Shown here: positions 44,078 to 55,960 of the stretch, piece after piece
Numbering within the stretch: position 1 is the first letter of the stretch
Layout: the number at the start of each line of letters is the position of its first letter
Origin: Apiospora phragmitis
Taxonomy: Eukaryota; Ascomycota; Sordariomycetes; Amphisphaeriales; Apiosporaceae
Assembly: GCA_038363925.1 (NCBI GenBank)
Contig: JAQQWL010000005.1
Span: 1-64,000, forward strand
Direction of reading: 5' to 3'
Length of the DNA stretch: 64,000 bases
Translations under genes and position numbers: made by a program
Notes under the pieces: generated by a model
What the model saw: only the letters and a program-made list of their open reading frames with translations
Told to the model about the DNA's origin: nothing
The model's database searches: none

Positions 44078-45896
44078 ATGGATCTCGTCGACTTTGCGCT
44101 CCCGAGAACCAAGCCTAAATCCAGTCGCACAAGCACCCCGAAAGTGCGCACCGGCTGCATCACTTGCAAAAGGCGGCACATCCGGTGCGACGAGGCCCGG
44201 CCAAACTGCCAAAACTGCTTCAAAAGTCAACGTTATTGTGGCTACGCCGGTGCGCGCCGGGCCACCGCCATTGCCCCGCCTTCCCGACATTCTCCATTGT
44301 CTGTCGCTTCTCCACAAAAGCAGGCGCTTTTGCATGCAGACTGCCATGATTTCCACGATGCAGGAGGCGCGAGGTACTTTCAGGAGTTCGCCAACATCGT
44401 GCAAGGCTACTGGATCACCGGCACCTCCAACCGGGACTTCTGGGGCGTGACGGCCCCGCAGTTTGCGCGGACGAACTCCCTTTGCCGCCATGCCGCCATG
44501 GCCATCGGGGCGCTGAGCATCTGGTACCGCGAGTCCGACGCTCGGTCCCTTCGCGCATCACGCCCCGACGAAGAGAGCACGCACTACGTGCAAGCACTGG
44601 CCCACTACGGCCGTTCGTTGAGGCTGCAACGCCAACAGAACTCCCTTCATGATACGTCGTTCCTCGCGGTATTGCTGCTCTTTTTCGACATTCTCCGCGG
44701 CAACAGCAAGGCGGCCTTGGCGCATGTCAACCACGGACTGGCGCTCGTGCTCGCGCTGATGACCGACCAAGATGGCGGCGACGAGGAGAACAAATGCTCA
44801 GCTCCGAACCCCACGCGCTTCTTCATCGAGATGGCCGACGTGTTCGCCGACATCGCCATCCAGTCCCGGACCGTCCTCCACGGGCGGGTCGGCCACTGCG
44901 CGCCCCTGCCCAACTTTGCGAAGGGCCTGCGGAGCAAGCAGCAGACCATGGACTCGTTCATGGTCCTATTGAGCCGCCAGTTCCTGACGTCGACCAGCGC
45001 CAGCGACCACGTCCCCGCCGTTTTTGGGGATCTCGACGAGTTCGAAAACTGCCTCACCACCGCGCTGCGGCGGTGCACCGCCATCGGGCCCATCATGATG
45101 GAGGTCGTGGCGGCCTCGGGCATCCTCGAGTCCAACGACCCCCACATCATTGACCGGTACTACCCGGAGATCCTCGGCAACCCCAAGATCCGGGAGTACT
45201 GCGAGACCGTCCGGCACGATATGCAGAAGCTGGGCGACGCCTTCCTTCCCCTGTTCCACAGGATACTGGTCTCCGACTTCGACAAGCCGGTCTACCTCCG
45301 GGCCATCCACCTCCGCCTGCAGTACCTCGGCGTCCTGCTCTTCTCCGACCCCACGCGCCACCTGCACGTCGAGTCCATGCACGAGCTCACCCCGTCCTTC
45401 CGCGACTACCTCTCCCTCGTCGAGATCGCCGTCCGCAAAATGCGCGAGATGGGGGCCGGGAACCCGGCGCGCCAGATGTCGCTGCAGTGCAAGCTGTCGT
45501 ACTACGTCATGATCATCGCCTTCTTCTGCCGCGACCCGGTTGCGCGCGACCAGGCGATCGCAGTCCTGGCCGACTACCCGGGCCGGGACGGGCTGTGGGA
45601 CGCGCGGGCGCTGTACGCGACCGCGCTTAAAGAGCCGCGTCGTCGAGCGGGACAACGCGGTAGAGGGCTCGCCCGACGAGCAGTGGCGCCGGCTCGTGCG
45701 GCGCGAGTTCGTCTTCGAGGAGGGCGGGGACCGCATCCTTTTCCGGTTCCTCGCCAAGGATGCAGCTGGTTCGGGGGAGTGGAAGCTCGTGGAAGAGGTC
45801 GCGGACGTTTCGGAGGGACTGGAGGGGTTGCGGTGGGTGCCGCAGCCGCTGACCGGGTCGGGCAAGTTGCTCATTGGGGACTTGCTGCCGTCGTGA
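44078..45896 (+). CDS. Zn2Cys6 transcription factor
   Basis: Starts [20 protein letters not shown]. The binuclear zinc cluster is [20 protein letters not shown] followed by [13 protein letters not shown] (residues about 27-60). A basic linker and a fungal-specific regulatory domain follow ([40 protein letters not shown]). The final 80 residues ([18 protein letters not shown]... [15 protein letters not shown]) are in another frame after a one-base change at about 45625-45635; without it the gene would read into a long Arg-rich antisense-like tail to 45958. No intron is needed. It neighbours the ABC transporter convergently (3' ends about 630 bp apart), so regulation of that gene is possible but not shown. 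Confidence 0.85.
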
Positions 45897-46082
45897 GGTT
45901 GGGATCGGGTCAATACTGGGGCATATGGTTGATGGAGCTGGGTGTTATCATCACTTAGAGTCTCATCTTGTGTTACATGGTGGAATTGCAACTACTCATT
46001 GGAAACTTGCTTCCGTCGTGAGGCTGAGATCGGGACATTATGGGGGCATTCAGCTGGTCGACATGGATTTCGTCATCACCCA
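45870..46082. repeat. Diverged duplication of the regulator's last codons and 3' flank
   Basis: The 88 bp at 45870-45957, which include the last codons and the stop of the Zn2Cys6 gene, recur at 45995-46082 with about 25% differences; both retain the coding end (LIG-DLLPS stop versus LIG-NLLPS stop). The spacing is 125 bp. A further shared block (TGTGTTACATGGTG-AAT) lies at 45969-45986 and 46317-46333. Confidence 0.8.
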
Positions 46083-46523
46083 GTTATGTAACATTGTCTC
46101 TTCAGATCACATCGCTAGTCTGGCCGTGTTGCAAGTTCCTGGATACCTATGGCACCGGGTCCGCCTCTAGGCTGTCAAGTCAACAAGGCAGTGCCGCGAG
46201 TACTTGTTGCATTTGTCACAAGGGCTGCGGTGATGATGTTTCGAGACACAATACATGCAAGGAGTTCGGACATTCTACTATTACAGAGTACGTCATCAGG
46301 GTAGAGTGGCATATTTGTGTTACATGGTGAATAAAGCTGCCACCGACGATCCATTGCTCTGTGGGACTTGACGACAAAAGTTCTCTCCTGCCGCTAAACA
46401 TGTGCCAAATTTCCAATCTAACTGCATTTTGTGGCGATCTGATTATGCCCCCGGCAACTCCTGCGCAATGGCGCTGAAGCCTCACACCGAAGGATCCCAC
46501 ATGCGTATCTGCATATCTGACAA
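46083..46523. other. Convergent intergenic region
   Basis: About 440 bp between the 3' ends of the Zn2Cys6 and ABC genes. No coding signal; it contains traces of the 125-bp duplication. Confidence 0.4.
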
Positions 46524-49500
46524 TCATTGATCCATCGCTTGACTCTGACACTGAAAATTCTATTAGCACATATATCCAACTTGACTTGGTCATTTGCGAC
46601 ACTCACCATGCTCCAATAACTACCCTGCCGCCTCAGCAGCTCGTCGTGTGTGCCTTTTTCAACGACGGCACCCTTGTCCAGCACAAAGATTACATCGGCG
46701 TTCTGGATCGTTGAGAGTCGGTGGGCGACAACCACCATTGTCCGTCCCCGGCGCGCCCTCTCCAAAGCGCCCTGCACCGCCCTCTCGGATTCCGAGTCGA
46801 GTGCCGACGTGGCTTCGTCCAGGAGCAGAACCTTGGGATCCCTGATCAGGGCACGGGCGAGTGCGATGCGCTGCTTCTGCCCCCCTGATAGCGACACGCC
46901 CTTCTGGCCGACGTCCGTGTCGTAGCCATCCGGCAAGGACACGATGAAGTCATGTATGGAGGCATCGCGGCAAACCTCTTCGAGTCTTTCGTGGGTGGTA
47001 TGCTCTGGATCGGAGGCTCCGAGCAAGATGTTGTCGCGGATGGTACCTTGAAACATGGTCGGCTCCTGGGCAACGAGCGACATACTCTGGCGGTAGGAAT
47101 ATCTGTTGATACCATTGATGTTGGCTCCGTTGCAGAGTATCTCGCCCGATTCTGGTTCCAGGTCGTAGAATCTCTCTAGAAGAGAGATGATGGTCGTCTT
47201 GCCACATCCAGATGGCCCGACGATGGCTGCGTACTGCCCCTTTTCGATGGTGAGAGAAGTGCCTTGAAAGATGGGAACGTCGCGAGTGGCATATCGGAAA
47301 TGAACGTCTCGCAACTCGATCTGAACGCCGCCTTCTATTTCGGGAATAGATTCCCCTTTGTGTTCGCTAGCTCCACTTCGGTCAGCCTCTGCCGACGTCT
47401 GAACGTCAAGTATGCGATTCGCCGCAGTGAATGCTTGGGCAGCACTGGGCGCGATCCCAAGAGCGATGCCCGCATTCTCTGCTCCCTGGATGATGGCCAT
47501 GAAACACACGAAGAAGGCCTCCAAGGTGTACTCGCCTCGAACGAGGAGTCTCCCGCCATACCAGAAGATCAACGCCTGACAGCCCAAGCTCGCGCTGTCC
47601 GTGAACCCGAACACCAGAGAATTGGCCAGGGCCTTGCGAAGCGCGGCCCGGACATGGTCATCCAGGAGCACCCGGTACCGCTCAATGACGGAAGCCTCCA
47701 TGTTAAACGCCGCGACGGTCCGGATGGCCCCGACAGCCTCGGTGGCGAACTGCGCGCTCTCCATGAAAACGGCCGCGTTCAGCTGGTCGAATTTGACCTC
47801 CTGCCGCAGCTTCCAGAGTCCCGACGCCAGCATGACGGGCATGGTCACGAACGTGCCGACCAGCGCGAGCTCCCAGCCGAGGACCAAGGAGATGGCGAGG
47901 CAGCCCGCGACGGTGAAGACGCCCGACAGGAAGAGGACGAGGTTCAGGCCCAGCAGCTCCTCCATCTGCTTCGCGTCGCTCGCGATGCGGCCCGTCAGCG
48001 CGCCGTGCGCGTGGGCGTCGTCGTCGAAGAAGCGCAGCTGCTGGTACAGCATCCCGCGCAGGTATGACGTCTTGACCGTGGCGCCGACGCGGGACTGGGC
48101 GCCGACGCCGATCCAGGCGGCGGCGAAGTAGCTGAGACCCACGCCGCCGGCCAGGGCTAGCCACATGAGGGCCCAGAAGTCGGCTGCGCTACGGAGCTGG
48201 GTGGGGTCCGGGAGGGTGAAGACGTCGACGACTTTGGCGAAGAGCCAGGCCTGGATCGGGGTGCCGGCGGCGGCGCCCATGGCGGACAGGATAATCCCTG
48301 AATAAAAAAGCCAGTGGATCTGCTGTTGGCGTATGAGTGTCGCAAAGCTCCGGAAAGAGGCGTGGGTTGGGGGTGTTCCATCCTTCTTCGTGTCAGGATC
48401 TCTGTCTGGAGTGAGACCGAGGATATCTTCTTCGCGTTCGCGCATTTCGCCTTCTTGTAGCACTTTTTGCGGAGATGGCGCTGAATCTAGTCTCTTGTGC
48501 ACATTGCCATCGGCGTCCGAGAGATGATTCAAAGCTTGGGCATGGACTAGACGACTGTAGTGCCCAGACGAAGAGCGCATGAGCTCCTCGTGTGTCCCCT
48601 CCTCCACCGAACGTCCGTCTCTGAGGACAATAATGCGATCGGCCTCCTTGATGGTCGAGAGGCGATGCGCAATGGTGATGGTGGTGCAGTTCTGGCTGAT
48701 TCTCATCCAGGGCGGCCTGGACAATCTGCTCGCCGTGGACGTCCATGGCGCTCGTGGCCTCGTCCAAGATGATGATCCGAGGCTTCTTAACGATGCTTCT
48801 GGCAATGGCGATGCGTTGTCTTTGGCCGCCTGAGAGCTTGATGCCACCATCGCCAATGCGGCTGTCATAGCCCTGTAACGGAGTCCACAATTAGTAACAG
48901 TCTCGTCAGAACACTCTGTATTCGCAAGTGGCTTACCTTTGGAAGACGACATATGTACTCATGGGCATATGCCTCTTTACAAGCGTTGACGACCAAGTCT
49001 CGCTTTTGTGGCTCCGTTACTTCTGCCCATTGGGTACCGATGAGACCTCTCGCGACATTGTTGAAAATGTTCTCATTGAAGAGGAAAGGTTCTTGCTGGA
49101 CAAGACCGATCTGGTTTCGCCACCATTGCACATCAAACCCCTCGATGTTGTGGCCAGCAACTGTGACTGAACCAGAAAGGTCAATCCGGTCTTCCGTGGT
49201 GGTATTTGTAGTAGTGGGGTCTTGGTCACCATCATCAGTGGATCCAACCTTGGGTTCTGGCTGGACTACCCTTGGCACTGATGGCTGGTCACTGAGCGAG
49301 TACCATCGCTCTAGCAAAGCCACGATGGTGCTCTTCCCTGAGCCTGACGGTCCGACGATGGCGGTGTTGAGGCCCGACCGGATGCGCAGATCCAGGCCAT
49401 CCAAGACTTTCGACCCGGGCCGGCTTGGATACGCAAACGTGACTTTGTCGAACACGAGATCCTTGGACGTGCCGCCATCTGCATGATCATTATCATCGTC

Positions 49501-50762
49501 ATCGCCGTCACCATCCAGGTCGATCCGCAACCCGCCACGCCTGGGCGCCGGCGCGTCGATGACGGTGAAGAACTCGCAGGCGGCGACCATGGCTTTGCTG
49601 ACGGCCGTCAAGGGCGTGGAGATGCGTTCGATGGAGGTCAGCACCATCATGACCGACATGAGTACGACGATGACAACGCCGACCCCGTCGGACCCTTGCG
49701 AGATGAACCGCTTGGTGCCGTACCAGAAGGCGAGACCATAGGATCCGAAGAGCCCGAGGTACTGTGTGGAGCGTATGAGAGGTTAGTCACATGGACAGGG
49801 GAGCAATGAGGTCAACTGCCTGCGAGAGAGAAAAGGGGAAGGTAGTCAGAGGAGAGGACATACGATCAACCCAAAGTAGACACCGAATATCGGGGCCGTC
49901 TTCCGCGTCTGCCGCTTCGCCTCCTGCACCCACCTCTCGTATTTCCGAAGAACCCGCTCCTGCGCCCCCGCCGCCATGACCAGCCTAACCGCCCCCAGCG
50001 CCTCGCTCGCCACCGCGGTAGCCCGGTTCTCGGCGCGTGCGACGGCAGCGTGGCTCTTGAGCAAGACCGGCAGCGCGACGGCCATGACGACGAACGAGTA
50101 CACCACCAGGCTCGACGTCACGAGCGTCAGCTCCCAGCTCCAGACGAAGGCGACGACGAGGGCGGCGACGGTGGTCCCAATGAACTGCAGGAACGTGCCC
50201 AGGCGCTCCGACACGCCGATCTGCAGCGTGTTCGCCGACGCGGTAACGGCGCCGGCGGGGGCGCTGGCGGGGAGGGTGTCGAGGGCGTGGATGCTCTGGG
50301 CTAGGAGCGAGGTGAGGTAGTGCAGGCGCACGGCGGCGGAGAGGCGCAGGCCCGTCATGCGGAAGCAGAACTTGTTGATCGAGTTGAGGGCCCAGCGGCC
50401 GAGGAAGAGGGCCATGATGTATAATGCTTGTCGGGACAACAGATCCTCAAAATCGGTGGGTGACATCGAAGAAATGGAGGATGCGTGTTGGGTGAACTGG
50501 CTGGCGAGCTGGCCGAAGAGGATGTTCATCAGGGGCAGGGTGACGCCGGCGGCGAGGAGGAGAGGGCGCCGACGGCGTAGACGCAGACGTCCCAGCGCGT
50601 GGCGTAGCGGAAGATGCGGAGGTAGTCGGCGAGGCGGGGTTGTCGGTCGACTGGTTTGCGGTGCTCGGGTGTTGGTGGTGACGCCGTTGCTTTCTCCGGC
50701 TGATCGACTGCGATAGAGACAGGCTGCTCATCTTCTGGGCTATCCATCTTCTGGTCAGCCAT
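46524..50762 (-). CDS. Full-size ABCB-type multidrug transporter
   Basis: Starts [20 protein letters not shown] at 50762. Exons are 50762-49864, 49761-48937, 48872-46607 and 46550-46524; the last intron (46606-46551) gives the tail [12 protein letters not shown], a typical ABCB ending. Order: TMD1 ([11 protein letters not shown] onward), NBD1 (Walker [10 protein letters not shown], signature LSGGQRQR, Walker [13 protein letters not shown]), linker, TMD2, NBD2 ([29 protein letters not shown]). NBD1 has an unusual 35-residue acidic/Thr-rich insert ([20 protein letters not shown]) after Walker A, and another acidic insert ([14 protein letters not shown]) before it. Two one-base frame changes are needed, near 50551-50570 ([13 protein letters not shown]) and 48697-48708 ([18 protein letters not shown]). 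Such plasma-membrane pumps export drugs or secondary metabolites. Confidence 0.88.
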
Positions 50763-51759
50763 GACTGATGCCACGATCGTATGTTACGCGAGGTATTTAG
50801 AAAGGACACCAGTTCATTTGTGTATAATTATTCGACTAGAGAAGTAAAATTCACAGTGTTCCTGGGGATATGTACGTCTGAGTGTTCAAAAAGCAAGGAG
50901 GTATAGGGAATCAAAATTAGTTTCAAGTCCGCACTTTATATATTACAAGCAGAGATTCTAGGACTCACAGGCAAATATCAAAAACCGCCTCCCTCCACCC
51001 TGTCACAGTATTGCCTGAGCCGCTTATATGAACGGCGGGCTGGAGTTCGCTTGCTTAAGGGGCCGGCGGGCCAATCATATCGTGCCAAGACCCGACTTAC
51101 AGCGAGTGGCAGGGTTGGCACGGGTCGTAAACGGTTTACGGGCCGTGCGCTCGTCTTTTACGGATCTCCAGTATTCAGGGATGCGTGCCCAATCAGAGCT
51201 CGGGTTGCGTGGTGCTCAGAGATTACCTCTCACAAGCCCATCTTACATCATCTACGTACCACGCAATATTTTTTCTGAAATGTGAAGCATGCCGGTGTGC
51301 CATGGATACTCGCGCCATATCGACCCATATCGACAGAGACTCGGTGTAGGTCATTGTTGTCCTCTCCACCGGACCAGTGACGAGCAGCTTGTGTCACAGC
51401 ATGCCTTCTAGATACCATGCTTGAATTGCAAACGAATCGAAGAGTGGTAGCTGGGTTGGAACTCCAGGTACCATGTGATTTCTGATTGCCCCATGGACGG
51501 GGATGCACGTCAGGAGATTCTAGCAGTCCTTCCAGACTTCGATCTGGGCAGAAACAATGCTGCTGCAACGAGCTTCGATCTTCCCAGTTCAAAAGTACAG
51601 TGTTCAATGATCTGGTGCTTACTGCTTTTCTAATATGAATAAAAGATCTCATTAAATTGCAGGCTACTGATAATACTTGCTACACACTAGCTAACTAGAT
51701 AGAAGATAAAAGATTGTGAGAAAGCCACTGGCTGACAAAAATGCGCACTATCACTGAAG
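50763..51759. other. Intergenic, no gene seen
   Basis: About 1 kb. A minus-strand open frame at 51248-51652 has no recognisable domain. Contains the ABC gene promoter and the 3' flank of the HET gene. Confidence 0.4.
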
Positions 51760-54108
51760 CTACATCAACTTCGAACAGAACATCCGGAGAGAGGACAGAA
51801 CGTTGCTGAGAGTGTTGCTCGGCTCGACGTGGGAGTCCTCGTCCTTTAGCGTTTGCACTACCTGGTCTACTAGATTGTCGAGTGTGAGCTGATACAGCGC
51901 CGAGAGGTTTCGTTCCTCATCGGGCACATCGTAGTCTCGTAAGTTCCGTTGCTCGAGGAAGTCGGCAATGACTTGCTTGCCCTCCTTAGCCCAGTAGCTG
52001 CGAACGACGCAAACAGCAAACTCGAGATTGCCAGCCAGGTACGGGGTGCGGGGTGCGTTTGGGGGAGACGGCATATCCGTTCTATCCGTTCTGGGGTAGA
52101 TTAGGTGCCAGATGCCGTACCATTGATCTACCTCCGAGGTACTGGACTCGCATCGTTTGGCCGCCAGCTGTTGAAGTTGGCCCTCCGAGAGGCCTTGTGG
52201 TGCCCCTTTCCATTGCTGCAGACTGCAAGTCCGGGTCTTGATGTGTTCGTCGCGCGCCGAAGCCCTGCCGAATGTTGTGCCGCATGTAGGACAGTAGTAG
52301 GGCTGACGATGGGCTGTCCACAAATGTTTCTTGAGATCCCGAATGGTCCGAAGGTCGGCGCGGGTGAGACACCGAAGATGATGTTCCTTGTCTCGGACAT
52401 AGAACGGGCAGGCGAAAGACCTCGACCTCGGCGCATCAACGATCACTGTGTCATTCTCCCCGGGTAAGTCCCTTGACTCGATCGGCATGTACTCGAGAAA
52501 GTCATCGGCCTTGATGCGCTTGCGGCCAGAAGAGGCATCTATACTCTGAGTTCGCTTACAGGAACCATCCAATGCCGTTTTAGCCAATTCGTCTGCTAGC
52601 CCTGCAAAAGGGGGATCCAATTCCATGGGTTGACCCTCTAGAACTGGGGAAAGGAATAGGTAGCTCTCATAACCACCTGATTCATCTGACCCGTCGCCCT
52701 CCGAGCCTGAGTAATCTGATACATTGTCGCCCTTGGGGGTAGCTACCGATGTCTCGTCTGTTCCCTCAACAAACCTCAAAGAGGGCCCCTGAACTAGACT
52801 CATACCCGTCGATGATTGGGCGGCAGCAGAGAAAACGGGCCCTGTCCGTTCAGACTCTGTCTCGTCACCCCGATACCGGAGGCAGTAGTCGGTCGCGACG
52901 GGCTGGAAACAGAGGAGCTCTTGCCCATCAAGTCTGGGATTCCTGTTGTGTGAGTTGGATATCTGAAGGATCTGCTGTTGTGGTTCATTCGTCATAGATT
53001 GGCTGATTAAGTTTGAACTGCTCGCACCAACGTTCCGGGCCACCGGCACATCTTGGGTGCCGGATGAGACGTTGAAAGAAACGTAAAAGAAGCGTTGTGG
53101 ATTCCACCGAACTAACTCTCCCTTCCACATACGAAATTTGATACCCAGGATGCCCTTTCTGGGAATCTCAGTGAGTGGCATCAACAAATCCTCCTCAATC
53201 CCGTTCCGTGCAAGGCTGCAAGTCAAGGTCGGAGTGGTAAATGCCAATCTTAGGGCTGTTGGTAGTCGCCACGGCGTGGTAGCAGGTTCTAGTGAACTGA
53301 AATGTCCAAACTCCACAGGAGATCTGGCAAGGAGGCCACGGTACTCCTGGGTATCCGTCGCTTTCCATGCGAACAGAGATGCGTCGTTGAGCGTCCCCAG
53401 TAGTTCTTCTTGCAAACGCATGAATGCTCGAGATCCCTCGCCATATCTAATTTCCATGCTGACGCCGAAGATGCCGAGAAGTGAGTAGGCAATATCCTCG
53501 ACCTTGAGAGCGGACCGTTGGGCAGCCCAGGACATTCGTTTTCCAATGGAGATATCACTCAAGTTTTCCGCATCCTCGAGAACAGTCTGGTCAATCTGGG
53601 TGATGCGGGAGAGAGTTGAGACTAGGGACTTCTTGGTTCCGAGCAGTGACCAATCTGCGTTGTAAAATCCCAAGTCCCTAGGGGCAATGAGTTCAGTCAG
53701 GGTCCAGGATCGCCACATCCATCGGGAATTCACCAGCAGGAGCTCGGGTGGGCCAGAGGTACATTTGTTATCCAAATAGGCAAGGCAGATGCTGCAATTG
53801 CGGTACCAGCGGTACATGGAGTTGATGGACTCTGACAGCTCGGCACTTGACGAACGGTCAATGCAGACGGTGTCAGCCCAGAGCCAGTCCAGCTTGTGAT
53901 TACCAAAAGCCTCGCGGCAAGCGCCTATGAGCTTCCGAAAGCCATATTTCTGCTTCCAGTCACTGCTGCTTTGGAGGTCGTCATAAACCACTTCGTCGGC
54001 TCCCCAGCAGTGGGAGAGGGCCGCATACGGCGGTGTTGGTTCGTCTTCGGGAAGCCATCGTAGTTTAAGCGTTGAGGTATTCAAGAGCCTCATCGCCAAT
54101 TGAAACAC
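51760..54108 (-). CDS. HET-domain protein fused to a C-terminal C2H2 module
   Basis: Single exon of 782 residues; the family-like start is MRLLNTSTLKLRWLP (54093), 5 codons after the first ATG. The N-terminal HET domain reads PPYAALSHCWGADEV, LDWLWADTVCIDRSSSAELS, SINSMYRWYRNCSICLAYL, WMWRSWTLTELIAPRDL, matching the HET-D/E/R type that triggers heterokaryon-incompatibility cell death. The expected NACHT-WD40 half is absent. Instead there is a disordered acidic linker, then a Cys/His module: FACPFYVRDKEHHLRC, DLKKHLWTAHRQPYYCPTCG, TTFGRASARDEHIKTRTC, then GLSEGQLQQLAAKRC and EVDQWYGIWHLIYPRTD. The same module is in the next two genes. Possible roles are nucleic-acid or protein recognition that triggers the HET domain; this is inference. 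The frame is intact. Confidence 0.85.
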   Translation of the reverse strand: MFQLAMRLLNTSTLKLRWLPEDEPTPPYAALSHCWGADEVVYDDLQSSSDWKQKYGFRKLIGACREAFGNHKLDWLWADTVCIDRSSSAELSESINSMYRWYRNCSICLAYLDNKCTSGPPELLLVNSRWMWRSWTLTELIAPRDLGFYNADWSLLGTKKSLVSTLSRITQIDQTVLEDAENLSDISIGKRMSWAAQRSALKVEDIAYSLLGIFGVSMEIRYGEGSRAFMRLQEELLGTLNDASLFAWKATDTQEYRGLLARSPVEFGHFSSLEPATTPWRLPTALRLAFTTPTLTCSLARNGIEEDLLMPLTEIPRKGILGIKFRMWKGELVRWNPQRFFYVSFNVSSGTQDVPVARNVGASSSNLISQSMTNEPQQQILQISNSHNRNPRLDGQELLCFQPVATDYCLRYRGDETESERTGPVFSAAAQSSTGMSLVQGPSLRFVEGTDETSVATPKGDNVSDYSGSEGDGSDESGGYESYLFLSPVLEGQPMELDPPFAGLADELAKTALDGSCKRTQSIDASSGRKRIKADDFLEYMPIESRDLPGENDTVIVDAPRSRSFACPFYVRDKEHHLRCLTRADLRTIRDLKKHLWTAHRQPYYCPTCGTTFGRASARDEHIKTRTCSLQQWKGAPQGLSEGQLQQLAAKRCESSTSEVDQWYGIWHLIYPRTDRTDMPSPPNAPRTPYLAGNLEFAVCVVRSYWAKEGKQVIADFLEQRNLRDYDVPDEERNLSALYQLTLDNLVDQVVQTLKDEDSHVEPSNTLSNVLSSLRMFCSKLM

Positions 54109-54901
54109 AGGACATTGGTGGCTCTATGGTAGAGAATGTGAAACAAAAAATCAAGGGACTAAGGATAGGCAAGGTACAAGGCCGTAGGAGGCTGGCCGAT
54201 TGAGAGGGAATGTGGCGAATCTGATTATTGGGAATTGAATTGTTGGGAACGGAAGAGGTTTTATCTTATAATGTCTCGAGCAAGGCAACTCAAGATGAGC
54301 AAGCCGATACCAGAATTCGGTCTGACATACGTCGAGGCTATTGCGAGACGAAAGGAGTAAGCCGAATCACGACATCTAGGGCTGAATGTATCAGGAGGCA
54401 GAAGGGATGGAAGATGGTGGGTGGGGTGATGCAGTTGTGCGATTTGACCGCACTGGGAGCGCACCACTGTGCGCCGGCTTGTCACGGTGGCTTACGTACC
54501 TGACGTGCACCGTCTCACAATCCGCCCGGAACTGTCCTATCAACTTGACCTGCAGTATTGATAGGTAAGAATGAGGTCATCTGGACCACCTGAAATGCCT
54601 GTTCCTCAAAGCCACTGCGAAATGCGTCTGCAACATGCTCCAAATGACTCTGGTATTTGGATTCATGTGTTTCCCCATAGGGCGCCTTCGCGGCACCGAG
54701 TGTGGGAATGGCTTAGCAGCGTCATCTGTCTGTTTTCGATTGGAAGCCTTGAATTGATCTAGTACTGGTGGTCATCTGCATACGTAAATGCAGCTTCTCG
54801 CATGTGGATAAAACATGATACATGGTAATGCAAAAAGGAGATCCGAAATATAAAACCCCCGCAGTCCAAATGCCAGTGTGATCTGAGCCATCCGTCGCTT
54901 G
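54109..54901. other. Intergenic between the HET-C2H2 and C2H2 genes
   Basis: About 790 bp. Upstream region of the HET-C2H2 gene; no other gene seen. Confidence 0.4.
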
Positions 54902-55960
54902 TCAGGGTGGTGGAGCGCGATTGTCGTCTTCAGGCCGCTCCTCTTCCGCGACGAACGCGATAAGCCTATCTGCCATCGCATCAAAGACATTATGAAGGCT
55001 TTGACGGTAAGCCGGATGAACTCCTGGCATCTCTAATGGGAGTTGTTCGAGAATCACGTCCCAGCCTCTCCCTTGGCCCAAGAACCGTCGCAAGTCATCA
55101 CGGAAGCGCATCATGAAAATGGAGACGTCGACATAGGGTGTAGGAGGCCTCGGCTCGCCCGGGAAGAGGATGTCCCAAATCGCAAACCACCGCTCGACGT
55201 CGCCTCCGTTGACAGTATGTGGCGCAGCGTGAGCGCGGTCGCAAATGTCGGCCCATTGGTCGCGCGTCACGCCTGGGATATGGCATACAACCTCGATGCA
55301 GGATTGTTGGTTGATGTGTGCTGTAGAATCCGGTTCCGAAGTAAAAGTGCGGCCGCAGACGGGACAGTGGATTGGCTGCCGATGGCGTCTATAAACATGC
55401 TGCCTTACGTCCCCGATGCGGTTGAATTTGCCATCACAGGCCACTCCCAGTCGACCTTGGAAGAAGAAGGGGCAGAGAAACTGGCGACAGGCCGGGCGGG
55501 CAGATGCAGTTGAAGTCCCTCGATGCGATTTGTCGCCCCGGCGTTCTGGATCCGGATCTAGGTCCTTGTCACTGCCCCTCTGAAAGTTGCGGGCTGCAGA
55601 GTTGGCAGCGGTAGTGCCGCCCAAAGACGTTGGACATGTCCCGCCGGACGCAGTGCCGGATCCATTGCTTGAGCTCGGGCCTGAACCACCCTCGTCTTCC
55701 TGGGCTTCATGGATCATCCATTGGAAGGTATCGAGGAGTAATTGGTTCAGGTATACATGCGTGTCCGACTTGATAGCCTTTGGGCAGCAAACGCAGCACA
55801 GCGATGCTAGAACGAGAGCGCGCCCGAAGTTGTATGAGTGGTGAAGTTCGGGTTGGGCTGTCTGATCGTCGGTTGCCGCTTCAATTGGGTCTTCAACTGG
55901 GTCCTTTCCCAGGCTATCCCCGCTGGACTGCGGGGTGTTTGCCCGCTGAAGTTGCGACAT
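54902..55960 (-). CDS. C2H2-module protein related to the HET fusion
   Basis: Single exon of 352 residues (MSQLQRANTPQSSGDSLGKD). The N-terminal half is low-complexity, with a central helix (YNFGRALVLASLCCVCCPKA; HVYLNQLLLDTFQWMIHEAQ). The C-terminal half carries the same module as the HET gene: RQFLCPFFFQGRLGVACDGK, DVRQHVYRRHRQPIHCPVCG, RTFTSEPDSTAHINQQSC, then GVTRDQWADICDRA and DVERWFAIWDILFPGEPRPP. After it comes a helical tail (FMMRFRDDLRRFLGQGRGWD; YRQSLHNVFDAMADRLIAFV). No HET domain. Same strand as the HET-C2H2 gene, 790 bp upstream of it. No function known to me; transcription factor or recognition partner are possibilities. Confidence 0.75.
   Translation of the reverse strand: MSQLQRANTPQSSGDSLGKDPVEDPIEAATDDQTAQPELHHSYNFGRALVLASLCCVCCPKAIKSDTHVYLNQLLLDTFQWMIHEAQEDEGGSGPSSSNGSGTASGGTCPTSLGGTTAANSAARNFQRGSDKDLDPDPERRGDKSHRGTSTASARPACRQFLCPFFFQGRLGVACDGKFNRIGDVRQHVYRRHRQPIHCPVCGRTFTSEPDSTAHINQQSCIEVVCHIPGVTRDQWADICDRAHAAPHTVNGGDVERWFAIWDILFPGEPRPPTPYVDVSIFMMRFRDDLRRFLGQGRGWDVILEQLPLEMPGVHPAYRQSLHNVFDAMADRLIAFVAEEERPEDDNRAPPP

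Noticed and set aside
44966..45991. 341-codon minus-strand frame
   Set aside because: Antisense to the Zn2Cys6 gene; no domain.
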